Source of the DNA: Capsicum annuum
Taxonomy: Eukaryota > Streptophyta > Magnoliopsida > Solanales > Solanaceae
Assembly (NCBI RefSeq): GCF_002878395.1
Contig: NC_061115.1
Span: forward strand, 92,723,789 to 92,787,788
Direction of reading: 5' to 3'
DNA length: 64,000 nt
Shown: piece by piece, positions 23,244 to 35,599 of the stretch
How the letters are laid out: every line of letters begins with the position of its first letter
How positions within the stretch are numbered: position 1 is the stretch's first letter
Position numbers and translations under genes: made by a program
The notes under the pieces: generated by a model
The model's input: only the letters and a program-made list of their open reading frames with translations
Databases searched by the model: none
What the model was told of the DNA's origin: nothing

Positions 23244-23330
23244 TAACATCCTCGTGCTAAACTCACTTATTTAAAGACCTTGTACAAATTTATACCTATA
23301 TAAGTAGATACAAGTGATTGTTAGACATTA
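23220..23330 (+). promoter_or_regulatory. Second promoter-like segment
   Basis: CCTATATAAGTAGATAC (TATA core at 23296-23303) is preceded by CCACTATACTTTACC. The arrangement is reminiscent of the cauliflower mosaic virus 35S core promoter, though similarity is short. If real, the small ORFs a-e lie between two viral promoters. Confidence 0.4.
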
Positions 23331-23888
23331 TACAGTTGTCCACTTCTCAATCAACTTGCACTCCATCAAACCTCAAACGGAACTTGAGAAAATTTGTTCA
23401 CATTCTTATTCCGAAAAACATCAAGTGGCACTTAATACATTATTTGAATAAGAAACACACATACACAGATTTACATAGAACACGTTGAACAAAGGCAAGT
23501 AGAAACAAATGAAATTGAAAGAGTTTTGTATGTCTCACATTTTTAGAAGGAAAAACAACCATATATCAAGGATGATCAAGGATCACGATGGGTAACATGG
23601 ACAAATTTTCATAGAGAAGCAACAATAACATCAAGATGGGACTGGAAATCACTCTTATAGTTATTTATGAAACCATATCAGACACACATTGAAAATTAAA
23701 ATAAAATAAAGAATGAACAAAGGTTCACCTTGTGTTGGGCAGCAAACTGCGGCCTTGGTGTCGAGGATTCAGGCTCAGTACTCATCTTCAAAACTTAACT
23801 CGGAACCCAACGAAATAGAAAACAATGAGAAATGTGGTAAAGTAGTATGAAATGATTTTTATGACTATACTTGTGATTTTTATCCTCT
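23331..23888. other. Unassigned sequence
   Basis: Right flank of the virus insertion, possibly partly viral leader at its start. From about 23730 it may belong to the LTR that resumes after the solo LTR. No gene seen. Confidence 0.35.
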
Positions 23889-23893
23889 TTTTC

Positions 23894-25829
23894 TGTAACA
23901 CCCCATTGTTGTAACGCTCTTTTAATGCATCTAAAGTGACCTTTAGGATCCCCGTAGTAATGGTAGATCATGTGTAGAAGGTGTGGGAGGTGTTGGGGGT
24001 GTTTTAGGACCTCAAAACTAAGTAGGCTTCGCAAAGAAGAGCCTATGAGATGGCTATGCGTCCCCTACCATCGCCTACTGTCACTTGAAAGGTTAGGCGA
24101 TGTGCTAGGAACTTCCCACCTTGTGTGAGGCGATGGGTAAGGTGCCACCAAATTCATTGCTAGGCCATGGGTTGGGCGCTACATCGCTGATGTATTGCGG
24201 CATAGGGGCTCCATTTTTGAGTAATTTTAAGAAAACAATGTCTTTTCATGTTCCATAACCATCCCTAAACATCTATGGATGAAATTGAGGTCCTTATCCA
24301 TACAAAAACACTCACAAATCCTTAGTTAATCTTCCTTAAGCACAAGGAGAGAAAAACAACTTAGGATTTGAACATTCAAGCTTAAAGGGTTAATTTCTTC
24401 ACGTTTGCTTTATCGTTAAGGTATGTGGGACTATCCTAAACTCCATGAACATAAGTTTTATTATTTTATCAAGTTTAAAGGTATAATCCTGTTTACAAAA
24501 TGGGTTTCTGATATCATTTAAATAGCATGAATCATGGATTTGTTTGATCAAAGTATATGTTTGTCTTGAAATGCTTTTCATAGAATTGCACTATATCTAT
24601 GTATATATATGTTTTTAGTTTCTACAAGAATAATTGAGAGAACGAATAACAAAAATCCCTCTCTATATGTCCTGATTTCCAAGTGTTATGGTTTGTCCAA
24701 ATGCATGAGTTTTCTATGTGCCTGGGATAAGAATTTTCCTATGTTTCCTAATTCTCTTGGGGGGAAATGATGTGTTCTTGAATAACAAAAGGCTATGATA
24801 AGATACAATACGATATGGCTTGCAAGTCTAGGTATGACGATACCTAATTATGAAGTTCCCTCAATATAAAATAAAGGTATGTTTTAATCATGTAATATGA
24901 TCATGATTTTTATAAACTAAAATTGGACTCAAAAGAGTTAAATGGTTACCCAAAGAAGGCGTGAGTTCAAGCAACTCATAGCCGGAAACTGAATTTTATC
25001 GGTGTTAGTTTTTATGAAATCATATATCAGTAAGGAGGCATGTCTCTTCATAGTATGGTGTATCAGTAAGGAAGCACACTCTTCCATGACCTAGTATGTC
25101 AGTAAGGAGGCATGCTTTATCTTATTATGTACTTCAATCTTTGTGGTAAACATGGATTGGGGGATTGACCACCAAGTTAAAGGCGGATCTCATATAGCTC
25201 GTGGGATTACACAAATGTAGGGTGAACCATCTAGCTAAAAATTATAACATAGAATGGTGTTTTTTTATATGTTATATGATAGTTTTGAACTCTTCATGTT
25301 GTGCCCATGTGTTTTCAGTACTTTATGCTAAACTATTTTACGAAATGTTCTCACTTATGTTTTATAATTATATGTTATTTGGGATTGTTTCACAGACCAG
25401 TAGTACCTTCGTGTATTGACCCCCTATATTTCGGGTTCTGAGGCCCATTCTTGTAGTCCCATTAATAAGTAGATCATGGTCAAACATTTGGAGTTGGTAA
25501 GCCTCTCTTATTTTGGAAGACTTTTTTCCATGTGTTGATTTTACTTGATTTTAGTTCATGGTCTGACCGAGGGCCTTGTCCCAATTTCAGACAGACTATT
25601 ATTTTCAGTTTAGTAGAGACTTCGTAGACTTGTTATAGATGGTTTTGGGTTTCTTATGAACTTATGTCCTGTAGTGTTAAGTTGAAATAATAGAACTACC
25701 ATGTTTCAAGTTTACTTTTGTATTATGATAATAGATGAGTTATGTTTGTGATTACAAGCTAAGGGGCCTCTCAGGCCTTTATGGTTCGAGATGCCCATCA
25801 CGGCCAGAGCCTCGGTTCGGGTCATGTCA
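23894..25829 (+). mobile_element. Solo gypsy LTR with target-site duplication TTTTC
   Basis: Starts TGTAACACCCCATTG and ends CTCGGTTCGGGTCATGTCA. It is flanked exactly by TTTTC at 23889-23893 and TTTTC at 25830-25834. No internal region is present, so this is a solo LTR left by LTR-LTR recombination. It contains the GTGTATTGACCCCC...GGTTCTGAGGCCC stretch also found inverted in the solo LTR at 46255-48528, placing both in related chromovirus families. No primer site follows. Confidence 0.9.
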
Positions 25830-25834
25830 TTTTC

Positions 25835-26320
25835 CCTAATCTCCAGACTTTTCCATTTCACAAGTTGTTTGTTATGAATGTTCGATAGTTCAAAGCTTGT
25901 CCTTGGGGAATTCAAGGTAAAATGAATAATCTACGTGTCACCTACGTTGTAGTCGTGGATTAACTAATTTTTTGTACTAGGATTGCCATATTTTCTATCC
26001 CAAATTGTTTCTTTCTGACAAAATTCAATTGTAAGCATTTATATGCAACATACCCACAATTAATCAATTTAAACATAATTAATTTGCAAAACTAATTTAT
26101 TTATAAAACCATTGGCATACAAAACATGATATAATTATTTGTATCCATTTTTAAATATTCAAAACTTGTAAAAGATAATATTTTTTAATATTTATTTTTG
26201 AAACATTTTTCCAAATGAAATGGAAAAACTATTAAGTTATTTTGTAAATAATATTTATTTTATAAAAATTGAAGTTTAAATAACTAGATAAAAGATTGAG
26301 TGGCAAATTTAGTGTCAACA
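25835..26320 (-). repeat. LTR fragment of a Tat/Ogre-like gypsy element
   Basis: The right end reads, on the minus strand, TGTTGACACTAAATTTGCC, an LTR start I associate with large Tat/Ogre elements. Just outside it is AAAGAAAGGGACAAC, a plausible polypurine tract. The left end is unknown; the solo LTR at 23894 may have inserted into this LTR. Low certainty. Confidence 0.4.
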
Positions 26321-27592
26321 GTTGTCCCTTTCTTTGTTCATACATGAGAGTAGAGAAGGCATGAACAATGAAATATTAACACATTTCAACTTTCGCCAAC
26401 CTATTTTTATAGCAAGAAATGACATGATATTTTAGGAATTCATAGCCAAGCTTCGATTACGAAGCTTCAACCATACCTTGAATTTCATAAGAAATTAGGT
26501 CATACGTCAACGAGAGATCGATTGGTGTTTGGAGGTGTTTGGCGAGCTTTGTCTTTGAGTTTCCTATATATTTCGGGCTTTACAAAAAATTAGGCCAGAT
26601 GTAGTTTAGGAAGATGAAGATACAACAAATTTTAATTGACTCTTAATCTGCTCCAATGTTGAATTATGATTACACTATTTTAATTTTTTGCAGAATAAGA
26701 AATAATTTTTGCTGGAATAGAGTGAGCATGGTCCTACTCAAATTTGAACTACCTATATATCCATAAAAGTGATGAGAATCAGGCCGGATATAACTCTAAA
26801 AGATAGCTTGAAAGGAGTAAGCCTTACATAGCAATATGTACTGAAGGTTTTTAGGAGTAAAATGATCATGGAATTTTAAAACTACCCCAATAAGATGTTT
26901 CAATGACACTGGGATATAAAAGAACTCATAGATGGAAAATTAAATCTGAATGTTTGGTAATTTAGTCAAATTGAAATTTGAGAATGAATCCTTGAAGTAG
27001 GTAGTGGTGCTTTACATTCTTCTAGTTTTCCCCAATTTGTTATTTAGAGGGTAGTTCCAAGCTATGATGCATTGTTATGGAAAACAGGTAGAAAGGGTGA
27101 CAAAGTACTTGTTGAGATACAAAATTATAAATAAAAATAATAAAGATCAGAATGTAGATATTCTAACACATGTAGACGTCTCTTCTATGTTTAGTAAATA
27201 TATATTAGGCATTGACTAGTGAAGTTTCTTGAGTTATAGAGGATTCTAACTAGCGAGGAGATTGATAAAGGATTCAATCCTATTTTCTCGGGTGGAATTG
27301 TCCTGGCCAATTGTTTGGGGTGGACTTAACATGGCCTATTATTTTAGGAGGACTTGTCATATGTTTATTATGATAGAGTATCGTGAACAACTAGTTAGTT
27401 GTTGTTGTTGTTTGAGGCTTGATGGGGATATCCATTTAAGATTACTTGGAAAAATCAAAAAAAAAAAAAATTAGAGTTGGGAAGTAATAGAAAATGAATT
27501 GATGAAACTAGACCTCTTTTAGAGTCAAGAAATTTATTTTAGAGTTAGAAGGTAATAGCGAATGAATTAATGAAACCTAACCTATTTTAGAG
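26321..27592. other. Unassigned sequence with poly(A) run and 68-bp repeat
   Basis: No gene seen; perhaps the 3' untranslated part of the Tat/Ogre-like element. A run of 14 A (27457-27470) is followed by two diverged copies, 68 bp apart, of TTAGAGTT...AATGAATT...GAAAC (27471 and 27539). Confidence 0.4.
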
Positions 27593-27597
27593 TTAGG

Positions 27598-29615
27598 TGT
27601 AATAATTCAGATTTTTAAAAAGGGGTAAGTGGGTAATTTAGCAATTATTATTATTAATTAATATAATTAATGTGAGCAAGCCAAAAAGGCAAAACCCACT
27701 CTCTTGTTTCATGTTTCAGTTACTGAAGTAATAATAACATTAAGTCAATTGGTTCCATTATATTTTAGAAGAAAGAAAATCATAGACAAGGATTTAAGAA
27801 GGTTTGGCAGCTTAGAAAATCAGTATAACAAGCATTACTCTCATCAGGTATTGAAATTCTTCCTTAAGTCTTAGGCATAGGAATTTTACTTAGATGTTGC
27901 TATAGTGGTTGTCTACTGCTGTTAAAGGAAGAAAAATATCTATAGTCCTTCTGCGATTCCACTTCCACCAAGATGAATAGATAATGATGATTTAGTAATA
28001 ATGGGTGGAAAGTATATTGGGCAATGACTGGAGGGTAATTGGAGTTATAGTTACACAATTAGAGTTTAGCAAATTTTCTACAAATAAAAGGAAAAATAAA
28101 AAATAAAAAGAACATTCTTTCTTGTATAGTTTTCAGTTTGATGATTTAATATAAGAAGGAGACCGTATGATTAAACTAATGGTGATTGAAAGTAGAGTTA
28201 TCAATAAAAGAGTGGTGGTTGGATTGCATGACAAGTTTCAACATATTAACTAAAAATCTTGTAGCTTTTAGGCCACTATTTTCGATAACATTGTGAAGAA
28301 TTGTTAAAAATATCATTGTTGCGCATTGCATTATTATGGGTACTTTATTTAATTAACTAGGCAGCGCGGTATATTTAAAAATTTGACTTGCTCAGAGATT
28401 TTAGAAGATATTTATTGATGGAATTTTGACTACATCAACTGATTTTAATGTAGTTTTAGGTGTTTGTATTCATGGGAGCATTATTTTAATTTTTCGGAAG
28501 GGGTCATTTAGAGAGTGAATTTATGGTAAGTGAAACTTTAAGATTTGGGTGCTTACTTTTTAAATTTATTTTTAAAATATATTTTTATCTGCCCGGTCCA
28601 AGTGTTTGGACGAGTGTGTTCTTGGCTGAATCGACGGTCTTTAAGGCCTGCTGCATATACTTTATATTTAAGACTACTAATACTCCCTTTATAAATTATT
28701 TCGCGATGTGATATAATTGTGTACTGTGCAATTGGGGCATTGTGCATGCTTCTTAATTCTATCAGGTTATTGTGTATGCTTTCTAATTCCGTTGAGGCAT
28801 TGTGTACTCTTTCTTTGAGCATTTTGTATACTTCCCTTAAGCATTGTGTATGCTTTTTTATTTGATATGGAATATTATGTGTGGTTCTTGAGTATTGTGT
28901 ATATTCTTGATACTTGGCTTGTTGTGTATGTTGCCCGAAACTTTTATTATTGGGTAATTACTTTGATTTCAAATGGTGATAAGTACACGGTATAAATAGT
29001 GTTGAGATAGATAGTTTCTGATGAATGATTATTAGGTCTCGTTGGTCATCTTATTATGACATAATTCCTTAGTGAAATAACTTTACATTTTTGGTGTTGT
29101 TATATTTTCTAATACTTATCCCAGGAGTGCTTAAAGTAGTGAACCGATGATCATACTAAGTTATATTCATATATATATATCACTCCTTACTTACATGTCT
29201 GCTAATTCAATCGCGCAAGGTGAAATAATTGGGTGACAGTACCTTTGTACGAATTTTATTGCTAATGTGAGCCTTCACTTTGTTCGTGGAGGCTTTCGTT
29301 TTAACTTTATCTATCTAGTTTATGTTTTTTTATGGGTTTGCATGCCCAAACGTTGAACTCATGTAACTCTATTTTAGATGCTCCATGGTCTTAGTGTGAG
29401 ATTTGTTCAAAGAATTAGTTTTTGAGTGATTGTTGAATTTACAGTTTGATTCTGAAATTTTTTTGAACTAATATTCTCTAATTATTGATGCCTTGAAGTT
29501 GTACATATCTTACCATATATTTTATTATATGGAAAAGTGTAAGAAAGATTGGTTCTCTCGACAAGTGGTGTTAGCGGGTGCCAGTCACGTCGAGAGATTA
29601 ATTTGGGACGTGACA
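27598..29615 (+). repeat. LTR A of tandem array
   Basis: TGTAATAATTCAG... to ...TTGGGACGTGACA, 2,018 bp. It is followed 4 bp later by primer site TGGTATCCGAGC (29620-29631; one mismatch from TGGTATCAGAGC). The sequence around AAGCCAAAAAGGCAAAACCCAC (27675) is shared by all three LTRs. Confidence 0.93.
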
Positions 29616-29814
29616 AAGTTGGTATCCGAGCCTAGGATTTATGTATCGGGTCATGGAGAAGTGTTTAGTAGTTTCTTGTTCAGGGGTATGTAGGCACCCA
29701 TATTTATGAACTTGAGGCTATAGGACATATAAGAAGTTTTCCATTTTTATTCATTATTCGTGTGTTGAGTTAAATTTAGTGTAACCTTTAATTATTATTC
29801 ACAGATGGTTAAGT

Positions 29815-31250
29815 GACGTATTTCTTCTTCTACTAGCTGATTTAACGCACATACTGGACGTGGTGTTGGACATGGTTCTACCCGTGGTAGTGTTCAAGTT
29901 AGGTCTCATCTGATGTGGCCTCAGACTAGAACGTAGATCGGCCCTCATCTTTATGTTGTGAATATTGATCAGCCTCGAAATGTTGCTTCAGAGAAAATTC
30001 AGGATCAGCCTGATAAGGATGTTCCAACTGCAGTGCTAACTGTTGTGCCTATTGTTGCATTGCCTACAGATATTGTGGTCAGAATTTTGAATGTAATTGA
30101 GGCATTGTTGAAAAATTAGGGTCGAGCTCCAGCTCCTCAGGCAACTTCGTAAATGCAAGCACAAGTTGAGGTGAATGTTGCGACTTCTCAAGAACCTCAA
30201 CCAATTGATCTTTCGGTTGCGGCTGTAGGGCAATCCAAGGATCTTAAGAATTTCATGGATCTTAAACCACCAGAGTTTAATGTTACACCATCTTCTATTG
30301 AGCCTCAAAATTTTATCAATCGTTGTGAGAAGATACTGTCTACCTTGGGATTGAAAGAGACTCGTGGTATAGAATTTATCACTTTTCTGTTCTCGGGGTC
30401 TCTCGAGGCATGGTGGAATTCTGTCTTAAGGGTCAGACAAGCAGGGCTTCCACCGATCACTTGGTCAAATTTTTCAGCCATGTTTATGGATAAATTTATT
30501 CCATTGAGCAAACAAGATGACATGAGATGCCAGTTTAATAAGCTACGACAGGAATATGTGACAGTTACTGAGTACGAAGCTAAATAGACTGAGTTGTCCA
30601 GGAATGTTCTATCATTGGTTGTAGATCAGAGGGAGAAAATAAGATGATTTATGGATGGACTTGAGGATTTTATCATGGTCCAGTGATATGGGATGTGCAA
30701 AATGGGTCCTATGCTGAGGTGGTTGACATCGCTCTTTGTTCTGAATCTTATTATGAGATGGAAAGGATTAATCGAGAAAATAAAAAGGCACGTAATTTAG
30801 GTATATTTAATGGTGCTCAATCTGGGGGGTAGTTGTAGTTTTTATTATGGGTAGTCTAGGACTACACAGTTAGAGTCCTTCAGAGAGTCTTGATGGAATA
30901 TTTATTCAGCTAGATAGGGTAAACAATTGATACAGAGGAAGGGTAATAGTTCTTATCAGTAAAGTCAGCATCCGTGGTGTTCCATGCGCGGTAGAAATCA
31001 CAGTGGTCGTTGTTACAGAAAAAAAGGGTTTGTTATACTTATGGTGAGAAGGGACATATTTCCAAGTTTTTTCTTAAGGGAGATTCTAGGACTAGTCAAG
31101 CTACTACTCCGGTGCAAAGAAATATTGCAGGAGCGCAAGCCCAAGCTCTGCCGGCTAGAGCTGCTCCATAAAGCGCTTAAGGATAAAATCGACAGGGTAC
31201 ACAGGTTGCTCAAATAAGGGGTGGACCACCCAGATTTTTTTCTATGGCTA
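29815..31250 (+). pseudogene. Gypsy gag, internal region A
   Basis: Degraded gag from ATG 29815, with TGA at the fourth codon. The longest open part, 30153-30587, contains LKNFMDLKPPEFNVTPSSIE, FLFSGSLEAWWNSVLR and ITWSNFSAMFMDKFIPLSKQ, the retrotransposon-gag core. A TAA at 30150 lies where relatives have Gln. Beyond 30587 several stops and shifts follow; the zinc knuckle region near 31010-31060 is frameshifted. Capsid-like product, not functional. Confidence 0.88.
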
Positions 31251-31289
31251 GACAGGATAACGAGGCACCTAATATGGTGGTCACAGGTA

Positions 31290-31833
31290 TTATGTTGTTA
31301 GTTCTCATGAGGGATATTATCTGATTGATATTTGTTCTACGTGTTCATTTGTATCTCTATCTTTTGCATTATTCTTAGAAAGGATAGTTGAGACTCTTAT
31401 TGTGCTATATATGGTTATGACTTAGTGGGGACACTTTATCAGTAGATAAAGATTATGGAACTGTGTAATATTTGTTTAGCGCAGGGACACCATAGTTGAT
31501 TTGCTTGCCTAGGTTTGACTTTGATGTAATTATAAATATGAACTGATTGACATTTTTTATGATTTGATTGATTATGCTAATCTTATACCCAGCTTTTGTA
31601 TGGAAAAGTATGACTCTGTGACTGAAGAAAAGATAATATTTTATGTAAGGGCACGTCGAATTTTTGATCATGGGTGTTTTGATTTTATTACTACTGTTCA
31701 TGATGCACGAGCTAAAAATCTTATTATTGACAGTGTTCCTATTGTTCGAGAATTTGTTGGTGTATTTTTAGATTATTTTCCCGAGCTACCTTGGTTATTC
31801 ATAGATTATCTTATTTTTCACTTGTCCGTGTGA
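31290..31833 (+). pseudogene. Protease remnant and truncated RT linker, internal region A
   Basis: A decayed protease is visible as LIDICSTCSFVS (near 31320), where DxGST has become DICST. Further on, YDSVTEEKIIFYVRARRIFD and IVREFVGVFLDYFPELP mark the linker leading into RT, but the frame then jumps to LFIDYLIFHLSV and stops. RT, RNase H and integrase are absent. The identical junction occurs in region B. Confidence 0.85.
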
Positions 31834-31901
31834 GTTAGATTTTCCCACTCATTTGACATTTATTGTATGACTCTTTTCATGTTCGAGGACGAACGTTATT
31901 T

Positions 31902-31915
31902 TAAGTGGGGGATAA
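31902..31915 (+). other. Polypurine tract before LTR B
   Basis: TAAGTGGGGGATAA immediately precedes the LTR B start. It is preceded by GTTCGAGGACGAACGTT, the usual sequence near the 3' end of this gypsy group. Confidence 0.85.
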
Positions 31916-33934
31916 TGTAATAATCCATATTTTAAATAAGGGGTAAGTGAGTGATTTAGCCATTATTATTATTATTATTAATTAATAATATTAAAGTGAG
32001 CAAGCCAAAAAGGCAAAACCCACTCCCTCGTTTCATGTTTCACTTACTGAAGGAATAAAAATATTAGGTCAATTGATTCCCTTATTTTTTAGGAGAAAGA
32101 AAATTATAGACAAGGATTTAAGAAAGTCTGGCAGCATGGAAAATCAATAGAGAAATCATTACTTTCATCAGGTATTGAAGTTCTTCCTTAAGTCCTGGGC
32201 ATAGGAATTTTACTTAGATGTTGCAATAGTAGTTGTCTGCAGCTATTAAAGGAAGAAAAATATTTGTAGTCCTTCTAGTGTTCCACTTCCACCAAGATGA
32301 ATAGATAATTATGATTGAGTAATAATGTGTGGAAAGCCTATTAGGCAACGATTGGAGGGTGACTGGAGTTATAGTTATTCAATTAGAATTTAGGAAATTT
32401 GCTACGAATAAAAGAAAAATAAAAAATAAAAATAACCTTCTTTCTTGTCTATTTTTTAGTCTGATGGTTTAATGGAGGAGACCATATGAGTAAAATAATA
32501 GTGATTGAAACTAGAGTTATAAACAATAGAGTGGTGGTGGATTGCATGACAAGTTTTAACATCTTGACTAAAAATCTGGTAACTTTTAGGCTACTATTTT
32601 CGATAACATTGTGAAGAACTGTTAAAGATATCATTGTTGCGCATTGCATTATTATGGGTACTTTATTTAATTTATTAGGCAGTGTGGTAGATTTAAAATT
32701 TTGACTTGCTCAAGGATTTTAGAGGATATTTGTTGACGGGATTTTGACTACATCAAACTGATTTTTACATAGTTTGAGGAGTTTGTATTCACGAGAGCAT
32801 ATTTTTAATTTATTGGAAGGGGGACTTTGGATGGTGAATTCAAGGTAAGTGAGACTTTAAGATTTGGGTGCTTGTTTTTAAAATTTATTTTTAAAATATA
32901 CATTTATCTGCCCGATCCATGTGTTGGGACGAGCGTGTTCTTAGCAGAATCGACGGTCTTTAAGTCCTGCCGCATATACTTTATCTTTAAGAATACTAAT
33001 GCTCCCTTTATAAATTATTTCGTCATGTGATATGATTGTGTACTGTGAAATTGAGGCATTGTGTATGCTTCTTCATTCCATTGGTGCATTGTGTATGCTT
33101 CCTAATTCTATTGGGGCATTATGTACGCTTTTTTTGAGCAATTTGTATGCTTTCCTTGAGCATTGTGTATGATTTTTGATTTGATATGTAACATTGTGTA
33201 TGTTCCCTAAGTATTGTGTATACTCTTGATATTTGTACGTTGTGTATGTTGCCCGAAACTTTTGGTGTTGGGTGATTACTTTAATTTCAAATGGTGGTAA
33301 GTACATGGTATAAACAGTGTTTAGATATTTAGTTTCTGATGAATGATTTCTGGGTCTCGTTGGTCATCTTATTGTGACATAATTCCTTAGTGAAATAACT
33401 TTACGTTTTTGGTGTTGTTGTATTTTCTAATACTTATCCTAGGAGTACTTAAAGTATCGAGTCGACGATCATACTGAGTTATATTTATATATAGCCCACT
33501 ACTTACTTACATGTCTGCAGATTCTATTGCGCAAGGTGAAACTAGTGGGTGACGGTACCTTTGTACGAATTCTATTGCTAATGTGAGCTTTTGCATTGGT
33601 CGTGGAGGATTTCATTTCAACTTTATCTATCTAGTTTATGTTTCTTTTTGTTGGGTTTGTATGCCCGATGGTTGAACTCATGTAACTCTATTTTAGATGC
33701 TTCATGGTCTTAGTGTAAGATTATGAGAAAGAATTAGTTTTTAAGCGATTGTTAAATTTATAGTTTGATTATGAAATTTTTTTGAACTAATATTCTCTAA
33801 TTATTGATGTATTGAAGTTGTACATATCTTACATTAGAGTTTATTATCTGGTAAAGTGTAAGAAAAATTGGTTCTCCCGACAAGTGGTGTTAGTGGGTAC
33901 CAGTCACGTCGAGAGATTATTTTGGGATGTGACA
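31916..33934 (+). repeat. LTR B (shared middle LTR) of tandem array
   Basis: 2,019 bp, TGTAATAATCCAT... to ...GGGATGTGACA. It serves at once as 3' LTR of region A and 5' LTR of region B. Primer site TGGTACCAGAGC (one mismatch) at 33939-33950. Confidence 0.93.
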
Positions 33935-34111
33935 AAGTTGGTACCAGAGCCTAGGCTTTATGTCTCGGATCATGGAGCAGTGTTTAGTAGATTCTTGTTC
34001 AGGGTTATGTAGGCGCCCATACTTATGAACTTGAGGCTGGAAGTTTTCCATTTTTATTCATTATTCGTGCGTTGAGTTGAATTTAGTTTAACCATTAATT
34101 ATTATTCGCAG

Positions 34112-35560
34112 ATGGTTAGGAGACATGTTTCTTCCTCTACTAGATGATTTAATGCACCTACTAGATATGGTGTTGGACATGGTTCTACAAATGGTAGTGG
34201 TCAAGTTAGGTCTCATCTGAATAGGCCTCGGACTAGGACGCAGACCGGCCCTCAGATTGGTGTTGGGAATAGGGGTCAGCTTCTAGATGTCGCTTCAGAG
34301 AAAGTACTTGATCAGGTTGATCAGGATGTTCCAACTGCAGTTCCAATTATTGTGTCTACTGTTTCATTGTATGCAGACATTATGGTAAGAATTTTGAATG
34401 TAATTGAGGTATTGGTGCCAAATAAGGGTCGAACTCCAAATCCTCAGGAAACTTCGTAAATGTAGGCACAAGTTCAGGTGAATATTGCGACTTCTCAGTC
34501 ACCTCAACCTATTGATATTTAGGTTGTAGCTATGGGGCAACCCAAGGATCTTAAGGATTTTATGGATCTTAAACCACTGGAGTTTGATGCTAAACCATCT
34601 TTTATTAAGCCTAAAAAGTTTATCGATCCTATTGAAAAGATACTGACTGCCTTGGGATTAAAGGAGATTAGTGGTGTAGAATTTATCACTTTTCTGTTCT
34701 CAGGGTCTCCCGAGGCATAGTGGACTTCTGTCTTGAGGGGCAGACAAGTAGGGCTTTCACCGATCACTTGGTCAGATTTTCAACCATGTTTATGGATAAA
34801 TTTATTCCATTGACCAAATAAAAAAACATGAGACGCCAGTTTAATAAGCTACGACAGGGATCTATGACAGTCACTATGTACGAAGATAAGTTGACTTAGT
34901 TGTCCAAGTATGTTCTATCATTAGTTGCAGATCAGAGGGAGAAACTAAGACAATTTATGGATGAACTTGAGGCTTGTTATCGTGGACCAGTGATACGGGA
35001 TATGGGTAATAGGTCCTATACTGAGGTGGTTGACACTGCTCTCCATTCTAAATCCTATTATGAGATGGAAAAGATCAATTGAGAAAACAAAAAGGCATAT
35101 AATTTAGGTGTATTAAGTGGTGCTCAATCTGGGGGTAGTGTTATTTTAATTTTGGGCAGTCTAGGCCTATGCAGTTGGAGTTTGTGGAACGGTTTTTATG
35201 GAATAGTTATTCAGCTAGATAGGGTGAACAACGGATGCAGAGGAAGGGTAATAGTTCTTATCAGTCAAGTCAACATCCGTAGTGTTCCAATTATGGTAGA
35301 AATCACAGTGGTCATTGTTACAGAATAAATAGGTCTTGCTATACTTGTGGTGAGAAGGGACATATTGCTAATTTTATCTTAAGGGAGATTCTGGGACTAC
35401 TCAAGCTGCTACTCCAGTTTAAAGGAATGTTGCAGAAGCACAAACCCAAGCTCAGTCGGCTAGAGCTCTTCCATAGGGTGCTTATGGACAAAATCAATAG
35501 GGTGCACAGGTTGCTCAAATAGGGGGTGGAGCATCGATATTCTTTGCTATGGCTAGACAG
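34112..35560 (+). pseudogene. Gypsy gag, internal region B
   Basis: Second gag copy. ATG 34112 opens MVRRHVSSST and soon stops. 34532-34720 has PKDLKDFMDLKPLEFDAKPS and GVEFITFLFSGSPEA before TAG where Trp is expected. 34900-35082 has LVADQREKLRQFMDELEACY. The zinc knuckle region (about 35325-35375) reads CYTCGEKGHIANF, so the last Cys is replaced by Phe. Different stops from copy A show the two have decayed independently. Confidence 0.88.
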
Positions 35561-35599
35561 GATAACAAGGCACCTAATGTGGTCGTCACAGGTATTATA

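Larger units (their letters stand above)
14592..23330 (+). mobile_element. Endogenous pararetrovirus (Caulimoviridae, solendovirus-like)
   Basis: A nearly collinear DNA virus genome: primer site, small ORF, coat protein with zinc knuckle, 30K-type movement protein, aspartic protease, RT with YIDD, RNase H, transactivator and a promoter region. There are no LTRs and no integrase, which separates it from gypsy elements. Its A-rich coding style differs sharply from its neighbours. Coat protein before movement protein, a separate polymerase ORF and a terminal transactivator fit Solendovirus (tobacco vein clearing virus group) as I remember it. The left end is sharp at the primer site; the right end is uncertain (anywhere from about 21.9 to 23.5 kb). 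The copy is broken by in-frame stops. Confidence 0.9.

Noticed and set aside
14592..23330. A gypsy or copia element with A-rich coding
   Set aside because: No LTRs or integrase; movement protein and transactivator order is caulimovirid.
22100..23330. A second full virus genome copy in tandem
   Set aside because: No second primer site TGGTATCAGAGC and no repeat of ORF1 or coat protein sequence after 21650.
28553..28822. 89-codon minus-strand frame with repeated HNA-type motifs
   Set aside because: It arises from the degenerate GCATTGTGTA(T/C)GCTT repeats inside LTR A and recurs in LTRs B and C; noncoding.
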